7,532 bases of DNA from an uncultured Ruminococcus sp. Lineage in GTDB: Bacteria > Bacillota > Clostridia > Oscillospirales > CAG-382. The stretch is from the NCBI GenBank assembly GCA_902783535.1, contig CACZRJ010000262.1:1-7532 (forward strand). The letters run 5' to 3'. The notes under the pieces are model-generated. The model was not told the DNA's origin and did not search any database. It saw only the letters and a program-made list of their open reading frames with translations. Shown here piece after piece: positions 1 through 5,783 of this stretch. A program made the position numbers and the translations under genes. Each line of letters begins with the position of its first letter. Position 1 is the stretch's first letter.

Positions 1-1
1 C

Positions 2-772
2 CACGCGATCGTGACCGACGGCAGCGTGGACATCCGCGGAGAAAAGACCGTGCTGCGGCTGGCCGCGGAAAGCACCGGAAAAGGGATCCGCGCGTTCGGC
101 GACATCACCGTCATCAACGGGGACGTCTCCGTCACCCAGGCGACGGAAGGCATCGTCTCCACCGCGAAAGGCATCCTCGTGAAAGGCGGAAAGATCCGCG
201 TCAACACGCTGGACGAATGCATGGAATCCAAAGCGGCCATGGTCATCTCCGGCGGAGAGATCCTCCTGAACGGACAGAACGCCGGCGTCGATACGGACAC
301 GCGCCTGACGCAGTCCGGCGGGACGATCTTCATCTGCGCCCCGACGGGCGGAGACGGCGGCATGGTCGAGCTTGTGACGGAAAGCGGCGCGTCCGCGGTA
401 TGGACGTCCTCGGGCGGCCGGTTCATCGGCTTCGGAACGCCGGGCGAAAGCAGCACGCCGAGTGACAAGTCCGGCATGCAGACTGTAAAGATCACCGGTG
501 AATTCAAAGCCGGCACCGTATATCTCCTGCGCGACAGCAATGGAAACGCGCTTGCCGCGGCGGAGCCCGCGTTCGACTGCGGGACGATGATCGTCTCCTG
601 TCCGGAACTGAAAGACGGACTGAACGTCGAACTGGTGTCGAATGTGAAGGCGGACGGCGTAAAGACGAACGGAGCGAACGGCGGCGGATATTACGCCGAC
701 GCGACTTTCGAAGGCGGGGAAGTCCTGTACAGCGGGACGGTCTCCGGCAATCTGACGAAACTCGGCGCCTGA
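2..772 (+). CDS. Carbohydrate-binding beta-helix protein (DUF4353 / Cthe_2159-like), C-terminal part
   Basis: The frame is open from position 2 with no stop, so the gene begins left of the window. The GTG at 11 is internal and has no ribosome binding site. About 256 codons remain, ending at TGA 770-772. The protein is rich in Gly, Thr, Val and Asp and has repeated rungs of the form [I/L/M]-x-[I/V]-x-G-G-x-[I/V]: ITVINGDVSV (nt 104-133), ILVKGGKIRV (173-202), MVISGGEILL (239-268) and LTQSGGTIFI (305-334), spaced 22-23 residues. This is the pattern of right-handed parallel beta-helices. The phrase GKGIRAFGDITVINGDVSV resembles the Cthe_2159 type of secreted carbohydrate-binding protein, known to bind pectic sugars. 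The last 100 or so residues (from about nt 490) form a separate beta-rich tail. Any signal peptide would be upstream of the window. The likely location is outside the cell, perhaps anchored. The family call rests on repeat style, so sugar specificity is unknown. Confidence 0.7.
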   Translation, partial: HAIVTDGSVDIRGEKTVLRLAAESTGKGIRAFGDITVINGDVSVTQATEGIVSTAKGILVKGGKIRVNTLDECMESKAAMVISGGEILLNGQNAGVDTDTRLTQSGGTIFICAPTGGDGGMVELVTESGASAVWTSSGGRFIGFGTPGESSTPSDKSGMQTVKITGEFKAGTVYLLRDSNGNALAAAEPAFDCGTMIVSCPELKDGLNVELVSNVKADGVKTNGANGGGYYADATFEGGEVLYSGTVSGNLTKLGA

Positions 773-821
773 CGCAGACGCCGGCAGCAGAAATACACCG
801 AACTATCACTACATTGGAAAC

Positions 822-826
822 GGAGG
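822..826 (+). promoter_or_regulatory. Shine-Dalgarno site that favours a TTG start for the diguanylate cyclase
   Basis: GGAGG at 822-826 ends only 1 nt before ATG 828 but 7 nt before the in-frame TTG at 834. The second spacing is normal and the first is too short, so TTG 834 is the better start. No other strong Shine-Dalgarno match lies upstream. Confidence 0.65.
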
Positions 827-833
827 GATGGGC

Positions 834-2483
834 TTGAAATCGTTGCGTACGAAATTCATGATCCTGATCGGCGCGGGCGTTCTGTCGACCGCGATCGTGA
901 TCGGTCTGTTCGTCGTCCTCATCGTCAGCCCCGTCCTTGAGCGGAACGCCGTAGATTACATGAATCTGACGTGCGAAAAGGAAAGCGAGGCCATCGACAG
1001 CATCTTCGACGAATCCGAGTTCTCCGTGAACGTCGCCGCGTATCAGGCGGACAACATGACGGCGGACCTGCATTCCGTGACGGCCAGCCGCCAGTCCATG
1101 CTCAGCTTCTCGGAGGCGATGGAGCGCACGATGCTGAACATCCTCCGGAATACGAGCAACAACGAAAACTTCTATCTGTATCTGAATTCGGACTATTTCC
1201 CGAAAGCGTTCGGCGTCTACTGGAGCCGCGTGACCGCGTCCTCCTTCCGGTCCGTCATTCCGCCGGACAGAAGCACGCTGGACCCGGAAAATCCTTCGCA
1301 CGGCTGGTATTTCGCGCCTCTGGAGAAAAACGGACCCGTCTGGGTCGGACCGTATTTCGACGATAAGGGGAAGAAGATCATTTCCTACTGCACGCCCGTC
1401 TACAGCGGCGAAGTGCTGATCGGCATCGTCGGGATCGATCTCAACGTCGGAAACATCGACAAAAAGCTGTCCGAGATCTCGATCTTCAAGAGCGGCTACG
1501 CCGTTCTGCTGGACCAGGACAACACGGTCGTATATCACAAGGATCTCGCGCCCGGGTCGGATATGATTCATTCGCTCCAGGATTCCGAAGGTCTCTTCGA
1601 ACTGCTGGATACGAACGGCACCGGTAACTCACTCGCGGAATACAGGCTGCACGGCGAGAGAAAATGCGCCGCGTTCCGGAAACTGAACAACGGCATGAAA
1701 CTGATGCTCGTCGCTCCGCTTTCGGAAAAGAACGAGACGCGGACGATCCTCATCCTGTCCGTCGCCGTCTCCGGCATCTGCCTGACGGTCATCAGCTTCG
1801 TCGTCATGCTCTTCCTGCTGCGGAAGGTCATCGATCCGCTGAAGGAACTGACCGAGGCGTCCAAGAAGATCGCCGCGGAGGATCTGGACGTCGAGCTGAC
1901 ATATTACGGACACGACGAGGTCGGCATTCTCGAAGACAGCTTCCGGACGACCGTTTCGCATCTGAAGCGGTACATGTCGAAGATGAGCGGATACGCGTAC
2001 AAGGACTCGCTGACCGGCGTTCAGAACAAGCGCGCCTACACCGAAGCGGTGGAAACCATAGAGAAGCGCATCGAAACGGACGAGGCGACGTTCGGCGTCG
2101 TGGTCTTCGACGTCAACGGACTGAAGGAGACGAACGACGTCTACGGGCATACCCCCGGAGACGAACTGCTGCGGCAGGTCTCCGACGCGATCGCGACGGT
2201 GCTGAAGCATTCTCCGGTCTTCCGGATCGGCGGCGACGAATTCGTCGCGATCCTGGAGCGTACGGACCTGGAGAACCGGGATCAGCTGTTCAAAGACCTG
2301 GACAGCGACATCGACCGTCGCAACCGCGAGAACGATTTCCCGTTCCTGATCTCGGCCGCGAAGGGATTCGCCCTTTTCGAGCGGGGAAGGGACAGATCGT
2401 TCGAGGACGTGTTCAAACGCGCCGACAAGGCGATGTACGAAGACAAGGCCCGCATCAAAGCCGGCTGGAAAAAGAAGAAATAG
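834..2483 (+). CDS. Membrane-bound diguanylate cyclase, Cache-HAMP-GGDEF
   Basis: Predicted to make cyclic di-GMP from two GTP in response to an external ligand. Numbering is from TTG 834 (549 aa); ATG 828 would add two residues. A transmembrane helix spans about residues 8-32. An extracytoplasmic double-Cache-type sensor follows (about 35-300), with typical phrases HGWYFAPLEKNGPVWVGPYF and GIVGIDLNV. A second helix lies at about 304-329, then HAMP (about 330-382, beginning with the IDPL motif) and GGDEF (about 388-540). The cyclase signatures are complete: DSLTGVQNKRAY, metal-binding Asp426 in FDVNGLK, Asn434-Asp435 and the intact GGDEF active loop at 466-470. An allosteric RxxD I-site is absent at the expected place, where the residues are LKHS. 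There is no EAL domain. It starts 61 nt after the carbohydrate-binding gene with no clear promoter or terminator between, so co-transcription is possible. The ligand is unknown. Confidence 0.93.
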   Translation: MKSLRTKFMILIGAGVLSTAIVIGLFVVLIVSPVLERNAVDYMNLTCEKESEAIDSIFDESEFSVNVAAYQADNMTADLHSVTASRQSMLSFSEAMERTMLNILRNTSNNENFYLYLNSDYFPKAFGVYWSRVTASSFRSVIPPDRSTLDPENPSHGWYFAPLEKNGPVWVGPYFDDKGKKIISYCTPVYSGEVLIGIVGIDLNVGNIDKKLSEISIFKSGYAVLLDQDNTVVYHKDLAPGSDMIHSLQDSEGLFELLDTNGTGNSLAEYRLHGERKCAAFRKLNNGMKLMLVAPLSEKNETRTILILSVAVSGICLTVISFVVMLFLLRKVIDPLKELTEASKKIAAEDLDVELTYYGHDEVGILEDSFRTTVSHLKRYMSKMSGYAYKDSLTGVQNKRAYTEAVETIEKRIETDEATFGVVVFDVNGLKETNDVYGHTPGDELLRQVSDAIATVLKHSPVFRIGGDEFVAILERTDLENRDQLFKDLDSDIDRRNRENDFPFLISAAKGFALFERGRDRSFEDVFKRADKAMYEDKARIKAGWKKKK

Positions 2484-2484
2484 A

Positions 2485-2521
2485 CAAAACAAACTGCCTC
2501 CGGAAGACAAGCCGGAGGCAG
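2485..2521 (-). terminator. Intrinsic terminator for the Rrf2 gene, possibly bidirectional
   Basis: A perfect 10-bp stem pairs CTGCCTCCGG (2494-2503) with CCGGAGGCAG (2512-2521) around an 8-nt loop. Read on the minus strand, the stem is followed by TTTGTTTTG, a usable U-tract, and it lies 38 nt past the Rrf2 stop codon. On the plus strand it begins 11 nt after the cyclase stop but is followed only by ATTTGC, so plus-strand termination would be weaker. Confidence 0.8.
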
Positions 2522-2558
2522 ATTTGCAGGTGGGCAAAAACGATTTCTGAAAGCGGAT

Positions 2559-2990
2559 TCAGTTTTCTGAAGACGGCGGGAGCAGGTCCGACAGCTTCTT
2601 TCCGTCGAAATATGATTTCGCGATCCTTCCGAACTCCGTCCAGAGCGGAAGCGTCCTGCATTCGGAAGCGCGCGGACAGTCCGCCGGCTTTTCCGCGCCG
2701 GAGGACAGACAGGAAACGACGACGAACGGGCCTTCCGTCAGTTCGAGGATCTCGCCGACGGTATACTCCTCGGCGGGACGGGTGAGACGGTATCCGCCGT
2801 TCCGTCCGCTCGATCCGGTGATCAGACCGCCTTTCACGAGAGAGGAAACGATGGATTCCAGATATTTCTTCGAAATCTCCTGGCGCTCGGCGACTGCTTT
2901 CAGCGGGATGCCGTTCCCGGACTCCTTCGCGTGTTCCGCGAGGTCGAGCATGACGCGCAGGGCGTAGCGCCCTCTGGTCGAAACGATCAT
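2559..2990 (-). CDS. iscR: Rrf2-family transcriptional regulator, IscR-like, with three cluster-type cysteines
   Basis: A 143-residue protein, close to the usual Rrf2 length. The N-terminal winged helix-turn-helix is clear: MIVSTRGRYALRVMLDLA at 1-18, recognition region ISKKYLESIVSSLVKGGLI at 39-57, and wing RNGGYRLTRP at 63-72. The dimerisation helix and cysteine loop follow, with Cys94, Cys105 and Cys111 (spacing x10 and x5). In E. coli IscR, three cysteines with x5 and x5 spacing plus a histidine three residues after the last bind a [2Fe-2S] cluster. Here that position is Leu114, so the fourth ligand is unclear. The start is ATG 2990-2988, with GGAAGGGGG ending 8 nt upstream on the minus strand. 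The gene is divergent from iscS-iscU-cysK and probably represses that operon and itself according to Fe-S status. A CymR-like cysteine-sensing role is the main alternative, but CymR lacks such a cysteine set. Confidence 0.88.
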   Translation of the reverse strand: MIVSTRGRYALRVMLDLAEHAKESGNGIPLKAVAERQEISKKYLESIVSSLVKGGLITGSSGRNGGYRLTRPAEEYTVGEILELTEGPFVVVSCLSSGAEKPADCPRASECRTLPLWTEFGRIAKSYFDGKKLSDLLPPSSEN

Positions 2991-3009
2991 TTCAAATGCC
3001 CCCTTCCTT

Positions 3010-3036
3010 TTTTGCCTATTATACCGCAGGGTAAAT
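3010..3036. promoter_or_regulatory. Degenerate Rrf2-type operator over the regulator's own -10 box
   Basis: Read on the minus strand, arms ATTTACCCT (3036-3028) and TAGGCAAAA (3018-3010) are separated by 9 nt, the same geometry as the perfect palindrome at 3079-3105. Each arm matches the corresponding arm of that site at 7 of 9 positions. The site covers most of the spacer, the -10 box and the probable start of the regulator transcript, so binding there should repress the regulator. That binding occurs is an inference. Confidence 0.5.
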
Positions 3037-3046
3037 CATCCGTCAA
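3018..3046 (-). promoter_or_regulatory. Sigma-A promoter of the Rrf2 regulator
   Basis: On the minus strand, TTGACG (plus-strand 3046-3041) and TATAAT (3023-3018) are separated by exactly 17 nt. Only one base differs from the consensus. Transcription should begin near 3011, leaving a leader of about 21 nt that has room for the ribosome binding site and little else. Confidence 0.8.
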
Positions 3047-3078
3047 TCGTTTTGCGGAAAAAAAGAATCAAAACCACT

Positions 3079-3105
3079 ATTTACCTATTGACAAGGTAGG
3101 TAAAT
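3079..3105. promoter_or_regulatory. Palindromic operator of the iscS-iscU-cysK promoter
   Basis: Perfect 9-bp inverted repeat: ATTTACCTA (3079-3087) and TAGGTAAAT (3097-3105) with a 9-nt centre, TTGACAAGG. The centre contains the whole -35 box and the right arm fills most of the promoter spacer, so a bound dimer would block RNA polymerase. An Rrf2 gene starting 88 bp to the left makes its product the obvious ligand. Size and position fit known Rrf2 operators in general; I do not claim a match to a specific published consensus. Confidence 0.75.
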
Positions 3106-3116
3106 ATGGATATAAT
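3088..3116 (+). promoter_or_regulatory. Perfect consensus sigma-A promoter for iscS-iscU-cysK
   Basis: TTGACA (3088-3093), a 17-nt spacer and TATAAT (3111-3116) match the consensus at all 12 positions. Transcription should start near 3123, giving a leader of about 22 nt before ATG 3145, too short for a riboswitch. Such a strong promoter with an operator over its -35 box suggests high expression on derepression. Confidence 0.88.
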
Positions 3117-3133
3117 GAAAGCGAACAGAAAAC

Positions 3134-3138
3134 AGGAG
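3134..3138 (+). promoter_or_regulatory. Ribosome binding site fixing the iscS start
   Basis: AGGAG at 3134-3138 is followed 6 nt later by ATG 3145. An in-frame ATG at 3106 lies upstream of the -10 box and of the expected transcript start, so it cannot be used from this promoter. Confidence 0.85.
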
Positions 3139-3144
3139 AAACAG

Positions 3145-4332
3145 ATGAGAATTTACGCGGACAACGCTGCGACGACGAAGCTGAGTCCCGAAGCGCTCTT
3201 CGCCATGATGCCGTATCTGACGGACTGTTACGGGAACCCGTCCAGTCTGTACGAATCCGGGCAGAAGGCGAAGGAAGCGATCGAGCAGGCGAGAGAGACC
3301 GTCGCTTCGTGCATCGGCGCTGAACCGAAGGAGATCATATTCACGTCCGGCGGGTCCGAGTCGGACAACCAGGCGATCCTTTCCGCCGCCGAGATCGGAA
3401 AAAAGAACGGAAAGACGCACATCGTGTCGGACGCGATCGAGCATCACGCCGTGCTGCACACGCTGAAGAAGCTGCAGACGCGGGGATTCGACGTCACGTA
3501 TCTTCCGGTCGGCGAAAACGGGATCGTGGATCCCGAAGACGTGAAAGAGGCGATCCGGGAGGACACCTGCCTGGTCACGGTCATGACCGCGAACAACGAG
3601 ATCGGGACGATCCAGCCGGTGTGCGAGATCGGAAAGATCTGCAGGGAAAGGAACGTGCTGTTCCACACGGACGCCGTGCAGGCGGTCGGACATCTTCCGA
3701 TCCACGTCTGCTCCGACAACATCGATCTGCTGTCCGCCTCGGCGCACAAGTTCCACGGGCCGAAAGGCGTCGGATTCCTGTACGCGAAGAAGGGGATCCG
3801 GCTGACGAATCTGATCGAAGGCGGCGCGCAGGAAAAAGGGCGCCGCGCGGGCACCGAGAACGTGGCCGGCATCGTCGGGATGGCGGAGGCGCTGAAAGGA
3901 TCCGTTTCCCGCATGGAGGAAAACGGAAAGAAGCTGACGGACTTGCGGAACAGGCTGATCGAAGGACTGTCGGAGATCCCGCATTCCGCTCTGAACGGCG
4001 ACAGGGAAAAACGGCTACCGAACAACGTTTCCTTCTGTTTCGAAGGGATCGAAGGAGAGGGCCTGCTGCTTCTGCTGGACGACAGAGGCATCTGCGCGTC
4101 CTCCGGATCCGCGTGCACGTCGGGATCGCTGGACCCCAGCCACGTCCTGCTCGCGATCGGGCGGAAGCACGACGTCGCGCACGGCTCTCTGCGGCTGACG
4201 CTTGGGGACGACGCGACGGCGGAAGACGTCGAATACATCATCCGGTCCGTCAAGGAGGTCGTCTCGTATCTCAGAAGCTTCTCTCCCGTCTGGCGGGACC
4301 TGACGGCGGGCAAGTCCGAATTCATACTGTAA
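3145..4332 (+). CDS. iscS: Cysteine desulfurase, NifS/IscS family
   Basis: A cytoplasmic PLP enzyme that converts L-cysteine to L-alanine and passes the sulfur, as a persulfide, to IscU and other acceptors. From ATG 3145 it has 395 residues, the normal size for class I desulfurases, and opens with the family signature YADNAATTKLSP. Key residues are visible: His101 in EHH (cofactor stacking), Asp176 and Gln179 in HTDAVQAVG (cofactor ring), PLP lysine Lys202 in SAHKFHGPKG, and the catalytic cysteine Cys324 in SSGSACTSGS. The substrate-binding Arg350 lies in GSLRLTLG. It is the first gene of the operon, and its stop overlaps the AAGGAG ribosome binding site of iscU, so translation is probably coupled. 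Bacillota genomes often call this gene nifS. The adjacent IscU supports a general Fe-S role over dedication to nitrogenase, of which there is no sign here. Confidence 0.95.
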   Translation: MRIYADNAATTKLSPEALFAMMPYLTDCYGNPSSLYESGQKAKEAIEQARETVASCIGAEPKEIIFTSGGSESDNQAILSAAEIGKKNGKTHIVSDAIEHHAVLHTLKKLQTRGFDVTYLPVGENGIVDPEDVKEAIREDTCLVTVMTANNEIGTIQPVCEIGKICRERNVLFHTDAVQAVGHLPIHVCSDNIDLLSASAHKFHGPKGVGFLYAKKGIRLTNLIEGGAQEKGRRAGTENVAGIVGMAEALKGSVSRMEENGKKLTDLRNRLIEGLSEIPHSALNGDREKRLPNNVSFCFEGIEGEGLLLLLDDRGICASSGSACTSGSLDPSHVLLAIGRKHDVAHGSLRLTLGDDATAEDVEYIIRSVKEVVSYLRSFSPVWRDLTAGKSEFIL

Positions 4333-4344
4333 GGAGACAGACAG

Positions 4345-4749
4345 ATGGCACTGTACAGCGACAAGGTCATGGACCATTTCCGCAATCCGCGCAACGTCGG
4401 CATCATCGAGGACGCCGACGGGATCGGGGAGGTCGGAAACGCGAAATGCGGAGACATCATGAAGATGTATCTCAAGATCGAAAACGACATCATCACGGAC
4501 GTCAAATTCGAGACGTTCGGCTGCGGAAGCGCGATCGCTTCCAGCTCGATGGCGACCGAGCTGATCAAGGGCAAACCCGTCAAGGAAGCGATGACGCTGA
4601 CGAACAAGGCCGTCGCGGAAGCGCTGGACGGACTTCCGGACTACAAGATGCACTGTTCCGTGCTCGCGGAGGAAGCCATTCAGAAGGCGCTGAACGACTA
4701 TTACGAAAAGCATCCGGAAAAGAAGCCGGACGCGAATGTGCCGGCCTGA
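4345..4749 (+). CDS. iscU: Iron-sulfur cluster scaffold protein, IscU/NifU N-terminal type
   Basis: A 134-residue cytoplasmic scaffold on which [2Fe-2S] clusters are built from IscS-derived sulfur. It opens with YSDKVMDHFRNPRNVG, the family hallmark. The cluster ligands are present: Cys35 in NAKCGD with Asp37, Cys60 in FGCGSAIASSS, and His103-Cys104 in MHCS. The length equals IscU alone, without the extra domains of full NifU. The absence of a long insertion after the second cysteine, and the Asn-Pro-Arg-Asn context, favour IscU over SufU. The HscA-recognition motif LPPVK just before the last cysteine is changed to LPDYK, and no hscA or hscB lies nearby. AAGGAG at 4331-4336 sits 8 nt before the ATG and overlaps the iscS stop. 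It is the second gene of the Rrf2-controlled operon. Many Bacillota annotations call this protein NifU. Confidence 0.93.
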   Translation: MALYSDKVMDHFRNPRNVGIIEDADGIGEVGNAKCGDIMKMYLKIENDIITDVKFETFGCGSAIASSSMATELIKGKPVKEAMTLTNKAVAEALDGLPDYKMHCSVLAEEAIQKALNDYYEKHPEKKPDANVPA

Positions 4750-4774
4750 GAAGCCGGAGGAAGGAAAGAAAAAT

Positions 4775-5704
4775 ATGGAACGCATATATCACGGCATTCC
4801 CGAACTGATCGGGAACACCCCGCTCGTCGAGGTCAAGCATTTTTCGGAAGACGAACATCTGGAAGCGAGACTGCTTGTGAAGCTGGAATACTTCAATCCC
4901 GCCGGATCGGTCAAGGACAGGATCGCAAAGTCCATGATCGAAGAGGCGGAGAAAGAGGGAAAACTGAAAAAAGGATCCGTGCTCATCGAGCCGACGTCCG
5001 GAAACACCGGGATCGGGCTTGCGGCGCTGGCAGCGGCGAAGGGCTACAGGATCATTCTGACGATGCCGGAGACGATGAGCGTCGAGCGCAGGAACATCCT
5101 GAAGAACTACGGCGCGGAGATCGTTCTGACGGACGGCAAAAAAGGAATGAAGGGCGCCATCGAGAAGGCGGAGGAACTCGCGAAGGAGATCCCGGACAGC
5201 TTCATTCCCGGACAGTTCGTGAACCCGGCGAATCCGAAAGCGCATTTCGAAACGACCGGACCGGAGATCTGGGCCGACACGGACGGGAAAGTCGACATTT
5301 TCGTCGCTGGCGTCGGAACGGGCGGCACGGTCACGGGCGTCGGGACATATCTGAAGAAGCAGAACCCGGACGTTTACGTCGTGGCCGTGGAGCCGGCGAC
5401 CTCTCCCGTGCTTTCCGAAGGTAAAGCCGGCCCGCACAAAATCCAGGGCATCGGCGCGGGATTCGTTCCGGACGTGCTGGATACGGGCGTCTACGACGAA
5501 GTCATTCCGGTCGAGGACGAGAACGCCTTCGCGACGTCGAAGAAGCTGGCGAGGGCGGAGGGGATCTCCGTCGGCATCAGCTCCGGCGCCGCGCTGTACG
5601 CGGCCGTCTCGCTCGCGCGCAGACCGGAGAATAAAGGAAAGACGATCGTCGTCCTGCTGCCGGACAGCGGCGACCGCTACTATTCCACGCCGCTCTTCGC
5701 GTGA
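4775..5704 (+). CDS. cysK: Cysteine synthase A (O-acetylserine sulfhydrylase)
   Basis: A cytoplasmic PLP enzyme that makes L-cysteine and acetate from O-acetyl-L-serine and sulfide. From ATG 4775 it has 309 residues, normal for CysK. It begins near IPELIGNTPLVEV and shows PLP lysine Lys47 in NPAGSVKDR, the substrate loop TSGNTG at 74-79, PETMSVERR at 98-106, the phosphate-binding GTGGT at 181-185, and the C-terminal VLLPDSGDRYYST with a serine for the pyridine nitrogen. There is no C-terminal CBS pair, so cystathionine beta-synthase is unlikely. An upstream in-frame ATG at 4736 lies inside iscU; ATG 4775 is preferred because GGAGGAAGGA ends 9 nt before it. It lies 25 nt after iscU and is the last gene of the operon. 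No serine acetyltransferase gene (cysE) is in the window, so O-acetylserine must come from elsewhere. Confidence 0.95.
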   Translation: MERIYHGIPELIGNTPLVEVKHFSEDEHLEARLLVKLEYFNPAGSVKDRIAKSMIEEAEKEGKLKKGSVLIEPTSGNTGIGLAALAAAKGYRIILTMPETMSVERRNILKNYGAEIVLTDGKKGMKGAIEKAEELAKEIPDSFIPGQFVNPANPKAHFETTGPEIWADTDGKVDIFVAGVGTGGTVTGVGTYLKKQNPDVYVVAVEPATSPVLSEGKAGPHKIQGIGAGFVPDVLDTGVYDEVIPVEDENAFATSKKLARAEGISVGISSGAALYAAVSLARRPENKGKTIVVLLPDSGDRYYSTPLFA

Positions 5705-5735
5705 TCCCTTCTGCGTTTTCCACAAAACGATAAAA

Positions 5736-5778
5736 GAGTGCCGCTTCGCGCATGGCGAAGCGGCGCTTGTGTTTTTTT
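5736..5778 (+). terminator. Strong intrinsic terminator after cysK, bidirectional
   Basis: A 10-bp stem pairs GCCGCTTCGC (5740-5749) with GCGAAGCGGC (5755-5764) around a 5-nt loop. It extends outward by three more pairs including one G-T pair, and a run of seven T follows at 5772-5778. It ends the iscS-iscU-cysK operon. On the minus strand the same stem is followed by CTCTTTTATCGTTTTG, so it probably also terminates the convergent GH127-like gene, whose stop codon is 6 nt from the T-run. Confidence 0.92.
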
Positions 5779-5783
5779 GAAAC

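Noticed and set aside
769..797. Possible promoter for the diguanylate cyclase, CTGACG then AATACA at 17 nt
   Set aside because: The -35 box matches 4 of 6 and the -10 box only 3 of 6, which is little better than chance. The region 773-833 shows no other clear signal and no terminator.
504..1571. Long minus-strand open frame of 355 codons opposite the diguanylate cyclase, and similar long frames opposite or within iscS, iscU, cysK and the GH127-like gene
   Set aside because: They lie wholly over well-supported genes, are rich in Arg, His, Asp and Val from GC-rich antisense codons, and show no recognisable motif. They are by-products of codon bias.
2992..3078. Small gene or small RNA in the regulator-iscS gap
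   Set aside because: The gap is fully explained by two promoters, two operator-like sites and ribosome binding sites. There is no coding frame with a start signal and no hairpin with a T-run.
3117..3144. Riboswitch or T-box in the iscS leader
   Set aside because: The expected leader is only about 22 nt and holds just the ribosome binding site, so there is no room for a structured RNA.
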